From Dictyophora rubrovolvata (Eukaryota > Basidiomycota > Agaricomycetes > Phallales > Phallaceae), in NCBI GenBank assembly GCA_029959195.1, contig CP114119.1, forward strand, positions 2,480,001 through 2,544,000: a stretch of DNA of 64,000 nucleotides. The letters run 5' to 3'. Positions 1-13,641 of the stretch are shown piece by piece. Both the position numbers and the translations under genes were made by a program. Position 1 is the first letter of the stretch. Each line of letters starts with the position of its first letter. The notes beneath the pieces are model-generated. The model saw only the letters and a program-made list of their open reading frames with translations. It did no database searches and was not told the DNA's origin.

Positions 1-3000
1 TGAAAAAGCTTGATTCCGACAAGATACCCTAAATTTAACAGCTATTCCAGGACATCACAATAATGAAGTGGGCAATGGTTGTGTCTATGTTAGCAGACGT
101 CAGCAGCAGGAGTTTCACAGGATAAGTTCTGAGAAGAACCGCAACCAATTGATTATTCCCTCTGTGTATTTTTCAAAACGTGGTACCATCGGAGGCTGTT
201 GGATATATCCAAAAAAGAAACTACCTAAGGTTCCGACGTCTGTACGCGAGTTTTCGAATCAATCTATCAAGTAAGAAGAAGCCTTGTCTTCTACTCTTCT
301 GTGCCTTAGAAAGAATGAAGCAGCATTAGTCATGCCATGTGGTATAGTCAGTGCTCAGTCGAACTTCTTCATGGCTGATTCTGTCAAACATGTCGATCGC
401 TTGAATGCACGGTTTTTTTTACTGAAAATAGAATTAGCTTTCTATTCTACAAGGTCGTTTGTAATGGGTTTACTATCGTGTGGTATTGGGATGGACCGAC
501 CTCGGATCTTTCTTTCTTTCGGAACTTTTGGTTTTGTAGTTTTTTGACATGCATCTGGCAACTGTCATTTACTAGCAGCCAACGAGACAAACTAGCATGG
601 AATATGGTCTCTCGCTTCCCTCTGAATGAATTGCAAGTTCCACGGTGGAGCGTTTATAAATAGCCTTGATGCGTTTTCGGGCTTCACCAGGCTTCACCAC
701 GCACGCGCAGATACTAAAAGCATCCTTTCAACTTCTTCTAATGGTACGAAGTAATTAATATCATCTCATTCGGCATAACTATCTTCCCGAACGTTGGGTT
801 TAAACTCCCCCGTGGCCTTCTCTCAAGCCCCAAGCTTGACTCATGAAAAATGTGAGGTCTTTTACTTATTACTTCTTATTGCCACAATTTGATGCGTCTC
901 TCGGAATACTCATTATGAAAGATAATGGTTCTTGCTATCTGTTGCTTGAAGTTGAAAGGAATTGACTCATTCTTGCAGGGTGAATGCTGATCGCTAATTA
1001 TATTCTCTTCAGGTCTTCTTGACACCAGCGGACTCCCACAGACACTGTTCTTCGCCTCCACGGGTTCTTATTTGTAAAAGGTAGCGCATTACAGGTTAGA
1101 CTTTCAGTCAGCTGGTACCTGAAATTTGAGCACCTCAAGGTGTTCTCTTCTTCCTGCAGGTTTTCCCTCTTCCTGGTAAGTTTTGGGAAAAAATTGGCTA
1201 CCCTCCTTTCACATGTCATTGGTTTCACTTGCGAAACTTCTGGACGAGTGATGGACACACCTCTCTCCCATTAAAACTCTGTACCCGCTGTCCACACCTA
1301 CATATTAACTATCCTTCAGCTGTGAGTACCCATATGGTAGGGTGCTACTTCGATACGTGTGTCGTCGACATAGTGAGGTTCCATCTTCTCTGTGCCGGGT
1401 TTTTGAAAACTAACCTCCGAATATGTAGATGATGATCCAGGGCTCTCTTTAAACGACAGTGAATTTCAAGACGAAAGATCCATACTCTGTTAATACTAAC
1501 AGTGGAGTAAGGTTTAGGTTGGTCTAAATTTGCCAATTAACTTTTACTCAACAAGTACACATATGTCCGCCATCAAGATCCGTGCTTATGAATGTCCTGC
1601 CAGTATTATTTAGATCTACGGATTTAGGCCCTGTTACGGGCCGCTGGCTATTCGTTTGGTCCGATCTTGGTTTAAAGCATCAAGGATCAAAAGCTATATT
1701 CTAGGAACTCTTCGAAGGCCGACAAAGTCAACTGTCAATTTCACATGTTTGTGTGTATTGCGCCATTTTAAGACTGAATGTCGCCTGCGCTTCAGCGCAG
1801 ATTATATATAATTGAATTGAAGCATCAAGTAAGCTAGACTTATTATTTCCATTGACATCTCTTAATGGCGTTATTTGTTAGGGTTATCTGGCAATCTCTG
1901 CGATTTTCCAGATTATGACATAAACCAAAGTCTGCAGATATCCAACCAACTGCAAGTGACTTTTGTATTTGGCATTTACGACGCTATACGTACATCCCTG
2001 ATCATACATCTTGCCCTTGGTCACCTGAGAGAGGTTGACATTATCCCGAACATACAATCCGAAAGCTCGATAACGGTGATAGCTGGGGATCACGGTCCAT
2101 ATGCCAAATTGGATGTCTTTTGTCAATATCCATTGGAATTTGATTTGTGGGTTGGCCACACAAAAACACTTTTGAGTAATTGTTAGGGGTAATTACGGGC
2201 ATTTCCATCATCCCGACGTCGATAAAGAAGCGCTTCAATTCTTCCACTATCCAGCCAAAGTCCAAGTTGATGGTTTGAATTGAAAATTGCTTTTTCAGAT
2301 ATAGCATATGCTGTAAAGGCTAGCGAACATAAGCCCAGGCCGATCCAGTTCGATCGGAGGTGTTAGTCAACAGGAATTGACCAAAGCTGCTACAATTGGA
2401 CAGCACGCTCACTTCTTAAGGCCATTGTCCGGAACCACGCGCGAATTAGCTGTGTCCATAATTATTCTATCTCCGGCCGGGATGTTGTCATGCTGGACGG
2501 ATTGAATGATCAACCGCGGATTTATTATTGACGCGAATGAAAGGAGCAACAAAAAGCGATGTTGTGAATTTGGACTGGAGCAATATGGGAAGGAAACAAG
2601 GTGCCATTTAGATGATAGTTGAGTCCGTAGCAAAAGGACAGGATCAGGAGGAACTTGAAGTTTGCGTGATGATGCTGAGATAATCAAAAAGGGCTTAGTC
2701 ATGAAGCCGAAGCCGTGACTCAGCAGCGTTTCGGGTTCCCGCGGCTGGACAGCTCGTTCGTCCAGCTCTTGTTTTTTAACCACAACATTTAAAAACGGCG
2801 GCTTTATTGCCGCCTCCTACGAATTATTAATTTTACACACTTTCCTGTTGCTTAAACACCACAAAGTCAATCCTTGAATAATTATTTGGGCTGTGCAATC
2901 CAGTGCACCTTTTGCCGTTAAATTCGCCCCCCACGTGATTTTTTTTTCTCGTCTAATAAAAAGTACTCTGTCGATCCGATAATTGTTTTTTTCTTTCTAG
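1..3000. other. Gene-poor left flank, no gene recognised
   Basis: Only short open stretches occur on both strands. The longest are on the minus strand at about 1884-2307 and 2409-2783, overlap other frames, and show no domain I recognise. They could be remnants of a decayed gene. The last 60 bases before 3001 are T-rich and end in a splice-acceptor-like tttctag next to the ATG at 3001, so a 5' UTR intron of the next gene is possible. Confidence 0.5.
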
Positions 3001-6000
3001 ATGGCTACCAGCGCGACATACAATACTATTGGTCTCAGCAATGGCGGCTCAAATTCGATACCCCATGGGGCAAATTCTCCCTTTTCTGCTTCGTTGAGCC
3101 ACACTATCGACTTGACGGCGGTGGATGATGATGACGATGAAGACATGGACGAAGTCGACACTACTGCCGTTCATGAGCGCGATTATAAGCGACCACGAAT
3201 AGGTATTCTCCAAATTTAGACTCAAGCGCATGATCCTTATTTTGTCACTTTTGTGTCTCAGACTCCAGTGGCTACGTTCCGTACACGCCGCCTGTACCCC
3301 TTTACGGGAGCACACCTATCAACCAATCCGCTAGAGATCGCTATAGAGCTCAGTTTGCCACAAACTCAGCTGCATTTTTCCCCAATCGCCCCTCGCCCGG
3401 TGCACCATTCCCGCCTGCGATGTCACCTAGTCCCGTTCCCCACCTACACCATCCTAGACCCCAACCAGCTCCACTTCCACAAAAAGCGAAAAGTAGACGT
3501 GGTCATGTTAGACAGGTTATTGACCTTACATCGTCTCCCTCTCCTCCCCCTGTCCCAGCCGCGCCCCCTCTTGTTGTCCCACCACATTTGCCACCCCATA
3601 TGGCCATCCATCCCCATATGCAACAACCGATGTTACACCAAACAAACCTACCATCAGACGTCGATCCTCGTACCCCAGTGTGTATAGGGCAACTAGCCAC
3701 AACCCTTCTCATTCTTTACCCCCACGATTATGTTACTGTCCGACCTAATGATCCTTCTCAGCCACTGCGATCTTTCGACGATTTCGCGCCTGTTATCCTG
3801 AAATACGATCCCGCGGGCCGAGAACGGTCTGCGAATGGAGACGAAACCATAAACGCCATCCCACCCTCGCCAATAAGAGTGGATGACTCTGAGGATCCGT
3901 TCGCTAACACGTGTGGCGTCGTAGTGCAGAAAGTTGCTAATGTGATTGGTCCCATGCTAGGGAAGGGTTTAATCAAGGTGGAGGCTCACGTTAAAAGGAA
4001 CAACCAGCCAGTGAGTATTAATGCATTCTACATCAAGTGCGAAATTGAAGGACATCTTCCCTTTCCGGTATTCAGATGCCATTTTTGCCTTTACATATTT
4101 TACTCTTCACACCCAAGGGCAATATCGCTCTCGTTTCACAACACCTGTACAGCGCACAGTTGATGTTAGATCACCCGGTGGCTCCCTTTGATATTACGCG
4201 TATGAACGTTCTCTATTCAAACCCGCATAACCCACCACCTGGAGGATACGGACCTATTGGTCTATTTGCAAAACAGTGCATCAATAAATGGGCTTTGCAA
4301 ACAAACTCGAAAAGCGTTGAAGTTCAAAGGACCCAAGTCGATGAAGTCTTCAAGAGCCTGAAGTCTGGAGATGATCTGGAGGAAACGTCGGCCTGTAAGT
4401 TCGCCGCTGTACTGAAATACTCAATTGGCTAATTTATGTGCAACTCAAGCTTCTTGTGTTAATACAACTCTCTATCCACATCAGAAAAAGGCTCTTACCT
4501 TCCTTCTTGATCGTGAGAACGAGATCAGTGGTCCTGCTCGAGATCCTGAATCGACAGGACCTCAACCCATAGCTTCTCGTTGGCAGGATGGCACGTCATC
4601 GCTCTGGACGGTACGTTTCACTCTCCCCATCTTCATATGTAATTTTCCGGATTGGTTCTCAACCCTAATTTCATGTAGGCCCGGAAGGACGCTTCAGGTC
4701 GAATCATTAGTTGGATGCACGTCGTTACGACCCGAGAAGTGTATACCGAACCCAAGGAATGCAAAGCTGCTTTGTTAGCAGATGACGTATGTCAAATACT
4801 AATTTTATCCCTTGTCCCGGGTTTCTGATCGTTGCCTAATAGATGGGTCTCGGCAAGACGATCACTTGCGTGTCTCTCCTCGCTGCTACGCTTCCAGCTG
4901 CTCGTGAATTTGGCCAAGAACCGTTAGATGCTCTTCCTCGGGTACCTTTTTCTCATATTGCTTCCGACTCTGCACTGTCAACTATGGCAGCTGGTGGCTA
5001 TAATACACCGTCCGAAGGCAAGACGAAAGGAAAGGGCAAAATCGAAGAGAAGCGGGAGATCGAGGAGTACAATCGAGCTTGTCGTCTTAAAGTCAAATCT
5101 CGCGGCACTTTGATCGTCTGTCCTCTTTCCACAATCGTTAATTGGGAAGATCAATTCAAGGAACACTGGGCGGGTGAAGTCAATGTTGTGGGTGGCGCCG
5201 CCGGGGGTTACTCTGTTGCGGCAAAGAAGAAGACCGCTTCTTCGATAAAGGTGTATGTTTACCATGGGAACGCTAGGAATTCCGATCCGAATTTTCTGGC
5301 CGATTTTGATGCTATCATTACGACTTATGCGACTCTTGCCAGCGAATACTCTAAACAATCTCGAAATGGAGATGATGATGACGTTAGTGACGGAGAGAGT
5401 GGGCTGGTCGAAGAAGTTCAAAATACGACTCTGGATGAGAACGGCCAAGTTGTCTTAGCAGCTAAAAAACCTAAAGGCAAAAAGAGGAAGAAGGCCGGTG
5501 GTGCAGAACAGAGTAGTCCGTTACAAATGGTCCATTGGTTCCGTGTCGTTCTTGACGAAGCGCAGTAGGTTCTTTCTCTGAAATTGACTTTGAATCTTCT
5601 TACGTATAACGGGTCTAGTTGTATCAAAGAAACTTCTACAGTGGGAAGCCGTGCGTCGTGCGCGCTTACCGCCAACAGGCGACTGTGTCTCACTGGGACG
5701 CCGGTGCAGAATAAACTGGATGACGTCTATGCACTCATCAAGTTTTTACGATTAGAGCCCTTCGACGATAAAGCTGTTTGGACGGAGTATGTTGGTGGTC
5801 CAGCAAAATTCGGACAGCCTTTGGGTATCGCTCGGTTGCAAACGCTCATGAAATGTATCACACTACGGCGTACAAAAGAGACTACGACCGCGGACGGTAC
5901 CAAGATATTGAATCTCCCTCCTCGGGATGAACGTCTGGAGTACCTGGCATTTGACGAGAAAGAACAGGCTATCTACAACGAATACTACTCTACATCCAAA

Positions 6001-7509
6001 GAGGAATTCAACCAGATGACAGAGAAGAACGAAGTCATGAAGAACTACGTCGGTATACTACAAAAGATTCTTCGGCTCCGCCAGATATGCGATCATGTCG
6101 AACTCGTCAAGGGCAAAGGCGTTTTGGCCGATGATAGTATGTCGGATGTACCTGTCAACTACGAGGAGCTTGTAGGGGAAATAATACGCGAGGGCATTAC
6201 CGTTCAACGAGGGTCTGCGATCTTTAATCTTCTTCGAGAATCGGGAACCGCTCAGTGTGTTGAATGTGGTATCGAGCTCGCGCCACCTCTAGAAGATGTG
6301 AAAGAAGAGAGTTTGGAAGATGATATGGGAGGCAAGCGAAGTCGAAAGCTCAAAACGTCGCAGCCCGGTTCTCGTATTCCAACCCGACAGAGTAGTCCCA
6401 CTACTTCACGTCCCGTCCTCACGCGCTGCCAACATTTGTTTTGTATAGAATGTTTCCATACTTCCATTTGCCCCGGATGGCCCGATGTCCCACAAAATCT
6501 TCAACGCTGTTGTTCTGCTTGTCAAGTGGGGTTAACACCTCAAGATGCGGTCGAATTGAGCGTGGATTCTTTGAACTGTATAAAAAAGAAGATCGCCCCG
6601 TCGGCCGGTGGAAGACGAGAACGAAGACAAAAAGGGCAAACAAGTTACATGTCTACGAAAATCAAGGCACTCATTACAGATATACTTGAATTCTCGAAGT
6701 CGAATCCGCATTCAGATAATTATGATCCAGAGGCTGTTGATATCCAAGTAATGGACAGCGAGGGTCATGTTATGAAACAAGACGTCGTTAAAACTGTTGT
6801 TTTGTAAGTGTTACTTTTGTCTTCGTGCTTTGTGTTTTAACATTGTGGAACTCGCAGCTCTCAATGGACGAGTATGCTTGATAAGTATGTCATATTCCTA
6901 ATTACTTCCCCCGCATTGTTGATGTGCCCGCTTTAGAATCGAAGACGCCCTTGAACTGGTACGAATCAAGTATGACCGCCTCGATGGAACAATGAAGCGA
7001 GATGAGCGCACACGCGCAATGGATGCATTGAAATATGATCCCAAGTGTGAAGTGCTTCTAGTCAGTTTAAAAGCCGGTGGCGTGGGTTTGAACTTAACAG
7101 CCGCTCAACGAGTATACCTTATGGATCCATACTGGTAATTGGAATATTTAAGAGTGTTGTTGTACTTGATATTGATCGAGAGCATCTATTACAGGAATCC
7201 AGCTGTTGAAAATCAGGCCGTGGATCGGATTGTAAGTGGTTTTCGCTTTCCCACTGATTCTTCTGAATTTGACAACCCTCCCCTAATCAGCATCGGCTTG
7301 GTCAGACGAAACCCGTGACAATTAAGAAGTTTATTATCGAGAATAGCATAGAAGATAGACTATTGGAGGTGCAGCGGCGCAAGACTGCCTTGGCGAACAT
7401 GACTCTCGGACAGCCCGTAGCTATTAGCAAAGCAGAGCTGCAACGTAGACGAGTTGAAGAGCTGAAGGTGTTATTCGGACAGCAAATTCCTGCGCCAATT
7501 ACGCAGTGA
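3001..7509 (+). CDS. HLTF/Rad5-like SNF2 ATPase with RING finger
   Basis: Probable DNA-dependent ATPase and ubiquitin ligase of the Rad5/HLTF branch, nuclear, expected to act in post-replication repair. The N-terminus is acidic and proline-rich with two SUMO-interaction-like motifs (TIDLTAVDDDDDED near residue 36 and QVIDLTSS further on). A region ending in PMPLHILLF resembles the C-terminal half of the HIRAN domain of HLTF. The SNF2 core follows: Walker A ADDMGLGKT (intron after ADD, at about 4790-4842), DEAH box whose last codon is split by an intron at 5565, LCLTGTPVQNKL, then the helicase C part with VFSQWTSML, SLKAGGVGLNLT and RIHRLGQTKPV. A RING-like cluster (CVECG, then CQHLFCIECF, then CSAC) lies between the two lobes, as in Rad5/HLTF. 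Exon 6858-6884 is only 27 nt. The Rad5/HLTF class is firm; the exact ortholog is not settled. Confidence 0.88.
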
Positions 7510-8219
7510 AGATCTGTCCACACATATTCATATATTCTTATATTACAACAATTGAATTTCCTAGGTGTAATAATGTATGTGGCTTTTTTTTTTTTGCTAG
7601 CGACGACGTACATACATTGTTTATACGCAATACACTCATAGTAATATATTCTCCTATCAATAGCAGCAGCGTAGATTACATTTGCGCTACAGAAAAGGAT
7701 CATATGTGGCTAAGATACAAACAATCATAGAACGAAACCCCGCGGATGAAAAGAGAAAATGATAGGCTACATAATGAGGGCAGATAGGGGTAAAACCAAT
7801 AGATCCAGGAATGAATGAAACGTGATATGCGAGGTCGAAGTTTGAAGGGTATATATGGCGCCATGGTTCTTTGAATTGTTTCGCGTTAAGACCTAATGCG
7901 CCACGAGGGACTCGGTTAGAATCGCAATGGAGCTGACGACTCCGATGATTGTGAAAAGTCAATTACAGGAACTTCGTCGATAGCCGGGAGAAGTCTCGCA
8001 TTCGACGAATTCGAATTCGGCTACCATATTTGTGGTACACCTTCACCGTGTTGATCATATCTACAAAAACAAGAGGAAAAGGATATGAAAATGGAAACAA
8101 TAGTTCATTTTGAATTTAGACTCATTAAAACAGTAAATGAATAAATCGGAAGCATAGGGAAGAAAAAGAAGAAACGAGAAAAAAAAAACTAGAGAAGTTG
8201 AATCTTGTCCAAACGTGAC
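7510..8219. other. Convergent intergenic region
   Basis: Lies between the 3' ends of the SNF2 gene and the minus-strand transcription factor gene. A possible last exon of the latter sits at 8021-8060: a donor-like gtaagt directly after codon 8223 could join it and add about 13 residues before a TAG. Nothing else is recognised. Confidence 0.45.
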
Positions 8220-11200
8220 TTACCCAACAGGAATCATGAGGGCTTCCATTCCATTAACCATGACAGCTCCAGCATTCAAATCCATATTTCCCCAAGGTTG
8301 CATTTCGGCATAGGGATCGTACCAACCCCCCGCCTGTGGATACATCATACTCCCCGCATATGCCTCCTGAGGCATTGGGCCGTATGCCATGCCAGACATT
8401 TGGTTCGGATGCGGGTGGCGTTGCATCTGACCAACATACTGCTGACCAGTAGGCGACCGGTATTGAGAATGATCTTGTTGCTGCGGATATACACCAGCAT
8501 GCATGTGCTGAAAGTCATGCGAAGCTTCTTCAAATTCTATGTCAGGCGGCACACGTCGAGGAGAATCCGGCAGAACTCTTCTCTCAGCTGCACGACGAAT
8601 CATCAACCTTAAGCTACGAGCATATCGACCGGCCGGAGCTTTATCGAGAAGGGAAAAAAACGTCTATCATGTTCCGAGTGGGGAAAGTTAAAACATTCAA
8701 AGCTTACTTTGTTCTAAGACATTAGCCAATTCTTCCACCATCTTCTTAATCGCGGGTAAATCACATTCTTCGGGACTATAATAAACGGGGTCAATAACGT
8801 TTTTCAAAAAAAAAGCTAGGAACATTAACAACTTACATTAACCGCGCAAGACGAATTAAGAAAGACGCCGCAAAGGTGGCAGTAGCGTGCGTATAGTGAA
8901 CAGCTGGGAAAAAAAGCCATCAATCACGAGACAAAGGGGAGGTGCTCAGCTGACCACGAACCATATTTCAAATTTTCCCGATAAGCAGAGGCTCTTAATG
9001 TCGTTTCTAGACCCAGCTTCGCAACGTTTATCGAGCGAATAGCAATTTGTCGTTGAGCTGGCGGCATTCTCACAGCGTCTTCTGGTCCGTTGATTCCCAC
9101 GAGTGCTGTAGCATTATGAAATAGCTCTGCAAACAGTTGCTGCACTTGAAGACTTTGACGGTAAAAGACGGACTATAGATGGGATATCATTGAGTGTAAG
9201 ATACTCGAAAAGTTCGACCTACATCTGAGTACTTTTCAGCAAACTTTTGATCCCAATGGTCAAACCAAACTTTAAAGTCGGTATCGGCTTCGCGAAGAGT
9301 CAGGAAGGTCTCATCTGTGATGGAGTCTTGTTGCGCCAGTCTGTTATGTATCTTCTCACGTAAAATCATCAGTTCGACCATTGATACCAATCGCATGTCA
9401 TCTTCTATAGCAAGCGGATGTTGCAATAATAGACGACAGTCCCGTATGGAATCGTCAAATCGCAGGATAGCCGGTCGTCCAACGCCATACGATATTCTAT
9501 TGACAGTCAAAAGTGTCAAATTAAAACATAAAAAGATTTGGAAGAAAATCAAAACGCACTGATGTTCGAATAGATACAATACAAACCACGTCCGTGCTGA
9601 AATGATTAATTCCCGTTCTTCACGGGAAGTTGAAGTCTTATTGGCGTATATTCGGCGCATAATCCTTGGCCATGCTTTGTCCATGCCAATCTCGAGCGCC
9701 ATTCGAACCGCGTGTCCTATATCACGCAATGATTAAGAAAAAAGCACCCCAAAAATTTTTTTTTCAACATAGCGCTGATGCTGATACGTACCGCCACTCA
9801 GCCAACCATTGTCTGACCACCCCGACACAAGAACTATTAAAAAAAGGACATTAACATGATAATCTTTAAAAAAAAAAAAGAAATGATGATAGTTAATAAC
9901 ATACCCATTGCCTGAACAACTTCCTGTCGAGTCACGGGAGAGAACAATGTTCTACTGCATATAGACTGGACCTCGTCTAAACACTTCTTGAACGTCTCCG
10001 TCGGAGGTCCACCTTCGCATTGTACACGGGCGGCAACCATACAAATACAATCCACGGCAAACGGCGAGCGTTCATGGAGCTCGTCAAAGGTGTCCGTTTG
10101 ACTATCAAATACAGGCAGGAACGTCGAGCAACCTTGGTAGAACCTGTGGGAGAATCACACACAAAGTTAACGGCGATATTGAATTGCCAGAGGTCGAGAA
10201 TGTGAATCGTGAAGATTGCGAAAATGAATGTGGCGTGGGGAAGGAAAAAGAAGAAATGGTGAAGGATGGGGGCAGGTACATGAACAAAGTACGCACGTTG
10301 TGAATAGATCTCGTGCCTCTCGTTCTGTGATTATGTTCTTGGTGACGACTACCAAAAAAAAAAACGCATCATTACGATAATGCTTGGCCGATAACAAGTG
10401 AGAGTCGGAATACCATCTGGTGGAGCCAACGCTCTCCCAACCCCTCGATGATGTATCTTGCGTCGTTTCATGGGTTTTTGTCCATTCAAACCTAAATTTC
10501 CTGAATGCCCCGAGTGAAAATGCGAAGGGACTGGAAATGGTGACCGTGAGCGTGCACGGCTCGGGGGACCTGACGAACTTCCATTTTCCTACGAAATGTC
10601 AAATCAATTTTTAGCCATGGGCTATAGGTTGAACTGAAAATGGTTCAATAATGACTTGCCTTAGCTGAGATTTCAGCGGCGGCTTCTGCAAGACCCCTTA
10701 ACACTTCCCAGGGAGCGACCAGACCCGAGGCGGGCAACTCCGACGAGTCCTCGTCTTCACTCGAGTTGGCCGAGGTATCATTGGACGAGACATGTCGTTT
10801 ACCATTATCGTTCTTTGACGAGCCTGTATATATTATTACTTGTCAGAACAGTAGAATAAATAATAGAATATGACCGTTGGGTCCTTGTTTGCATACCTTG
10901 TACAGTAGATAAGGAGGGAAGGCCTTGAAAAGACTGTTGCTGGGACCGCCCTTGAACGAACTGGGGTTGCGGTGGAGGCGGGCCTTGATAACTTGAGCTA
11001 GCAGGTCGTTTTAGAGCCGATCGCGGGCTGACAACAGCATGAGGGGTTGCTGGAGAGCCATGACCTCCAGTTGAAAGACTGCCCGTTCTCGGTGAAGGGC
11101 CATTCCCTATCGATCCTCCACCGCCAGCTCCTGGTAGTAGAGGGTCGACAATGTTCATCCCTGTAACGGTAGCTGCCCCGCTGGAAGCCGGGGAGTGAAT

Positions 11201-12129
11201 GTTGTTGTTCGTGTAGGGGGATGTGCCAACGGGGGACTGACGAAACGATGAAGGACCAGCGGACCCACCACGCAGCTGAGCAATGAGATCGAGCAATGTA
11301 CTGTGTATAGCATGTTGAGTATTTCGAATGTCGGACACCTGTGATTCTAAGCTACGTATCCGTCTGTATCAAAAGGAGGGGAGGGGAGGGGCAAGAATAG
11401 GGGTGGTGAGTTGAGATATCAGTGACCTTGACAAGTTGGGAGACTGTAGTAAGACGAGGATACTCACTCTAGGCCAGCTTCTCCAGTTAACGTCGGTTCC
11501 CGAGTTGGTTTTTCAAAAAGGCATTCTAGTCCAGCGTGGCGACAACGCCTACAAGGGGGATTTTCAGCCCCTTCACATCTCATCTTTTGCTTACGGCAGG
11601 CATTCTAGAATTTCTAGAGTTGAAAACGACGGGTCTTTTCAAAGTGATTTAAAACGATTAGGGCTTACGCATGCACCTGGAAAAACAGACGGGTTAATCA
11701 GTATATGGGATTGAGTTAAAAAGATAGCAGGGAAAAAGGTGTACGTGGGACACGATTCAAGGTTTTGGTGGGTTTCACCACTGGTTTCTTCTCATCAGGA
11801 GATCCGGATTGGAGGAGATCGTTGGATGCTGGAGATGTAATTTCAGTTTTCTGAACTGGGTTTGTTGTGTATGGCTGAGGCATGTCGACATTGCTGCGAT
11901 GAATCTGGTGGTTGGGATCTTGGGCGAACTGGGGATGCTGCTGCTGCATCTGAAGCTGCAAATGGGAGTTGTGGGAATTGTGGGAATTGTGGGGGTGCGG
12001 ATTGTTCATGTTTTCGACAAAGAAATCGATGGTGTGAACGGGAGACTGTCCGTCGTCGTGGTGGTGCGGAAAGAAGCCGCCGCTGGGCATCGGCGCTGGC
12101 TTTGTGAAGGCGTCTGTGGGAGAAGCCAT
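8220..12129 (-). CDS. Zn2Cys6 fungal-specific transcription factor
   Basis: Nuclear DNA-binding regulator. Exon 1 (12129-11745) is rich in His, Asn and Pro with NSHN repeats. An 8 nt microexon (11676-11669) and the exon from 11604 rebuild a binuclear zinc cluster with spacing C-x2-C-x6-C-x7-C-x2-C-x6-C (CNACRKQKMRC then CRRC and a final Cys). A short heptad-like linker (RRIRSLESQVSDIRNTQ) follows, as is usual for dimerisation next to this cluster. A Ser/Pro/Gly-rich stretch (11338-10900) leads into the fungal_trans middle homology region, with GHAVRMALEIGMDKAWPR near 9700 and RISYGVGRPAILRFDD near 9500. The C-terminus is Met/Pro/Gln/Tyr-rich and stops at 8220, or at 8021 if a last intron is used. 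Basidiomycete relatives are often labelled prtT-like protease activators; I cannot confirm that role. Many introns; inner exon edges are approximate. Confidence 0.85.
11669..11676 (-). other. 8 nt microexon of the zinc-cluster gene
   Basis: Read on the minus strand, the sequence is gtttttccag, then GTGCATGC, then gtaagccc. Splicing C|GTGCATGC|AATGCC gives Arg-Ala-Cys-Asn-Ala-Cys, supplying the first zinc ligand. Without it the CxxC pair is incomplete. Confidence 0.8.
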
Positions 12130-13641
12130 ACCATGTGCGAATTGTGTGCGAACGTGAATTCTTGCTTAAATATTTAAAGAATTCGCCTAGAAATTACGAT
12201 AGTATATGCTGGTAATAATCTAACGAGACATTATTATTATTATAATACTTTATATTACAAGATGGATATCACAGACTTCTTATACGAAATTCTTCTGAAT
12301 TCTTAGTGTGTGCCCCAATAACCTGAGTCGAGTCGGCTGTGAATTGATGATATTGATGATGGGATGCCAGTTAGGTCAAACTATTATCATTGACAGTTCC
12401 CATTTGCACCTTGACACCATACATACAAATCATGATATGAGAGAACGACCGATGATCCAAATCCAAAGCCGCAGGAAAGCTGGCGGCGAAGAATCCTTGA
12501 AGGGTTGCAAAACTGAATGCAAGATCGTGTTTCGGGTGCTATTGTTGAACGCCGCTCATTCTTGTGGACAACATAGCCAAATGGAACATATATACTTATT
12601 TAAATTGTTGTGCTTGCATTCCATTCCATAATGTTCAGTAATCCTTTGGAACCTTCCATCCACTGCCACTGTCGTCACCGACCACTGATATGTAAATATA
12701 TTGCTTTGCAAAGTTCGTATGTATGTAGTGGGCGAGTATGTGCCTGATGTGTATGTACATGTGTGCGACATTCTCGGAATCCCGTCCCTGAGCTAAACCT
12801 ATTGCATTCTCAGACAATAAACGGCTCTCAATTTTTGGATGAGGTACATGCATTCCTTGTCCAGGGATGCTCTAATTTATTTTTTCGCAACCATTTACCC
12901 CACATCACGCCTGCCAGGGTCGTAGCATATCCATACCCGTACGACGTTGAGAAAAATGTGACACACACTTCCAAACACTGCAAAAGACAGAGTCAACAGT
13001 CTCTCAAGGAATCAATTAAATGGCTGTCTAATAAATTCAAATTGCGTATTATGTGTAATCGGACGTCGAACAATGAAGGTGACGTGTATTGATACCATAC
13101 ATCACGATATTCCGAAATTCAACAATCGGAATCAAGGTATTTCAGTCGGCTCCATACTCGCCTTTTTTCGTGTCGATCGTGTCGCCTCTGAGGTGTCTAA
13201 CCAGCTCTTGGCCCCTTTTAGTGGTGAACAAGCCGTGTCCGGAAGTATACATGTATGTACATACTTTGGGTTTGGAATGAACGGCTTTCGTGGCGCAATT
13301 AACAGCTAACCCAAAATAGCAATGAAGATCAGATCCGTGAACGTCCAAGATAAAAGTCGGTGCTAGAGATCTCGACGGCTTTAGAACAAAGGAAAGAGCT
13401 GTTATAGCATAGCGTCGAGACGCGGTTTTTTTTTTGTTGAAAACGCGCAAATCGTTTCACATTGCTGAACTATAATAAATAGTTAATTTACATCAACATC
13501 GAGGGAGCGGACGACTCCATATACATATGTATGAACAGTTTTTGGCAATCCCGTAATAACAAGTTTTTTTTGATTTGTGTTATACAATAAATCACACTGA
13601 AGAGAAAGGTTTTTACGCCAAGGCAACGTCTAGTCTAGAGC
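12130..13641. other. Intergenic region upstream of transcription factor
   Basis: Contains the promoter of the minus-strand zinc-cluster gene and the 3' flank of the endoglucanase gene. An AT-rich tract with repeated tattat lies at 12225-12260. No coding exon or repeat family is recognised. Confidence 0.5.

Noticed and set aside
1884-2783. Possible minus-strand gene
   Set aside because: Frames overlap without plausible joining introns and no domain is recognisable.
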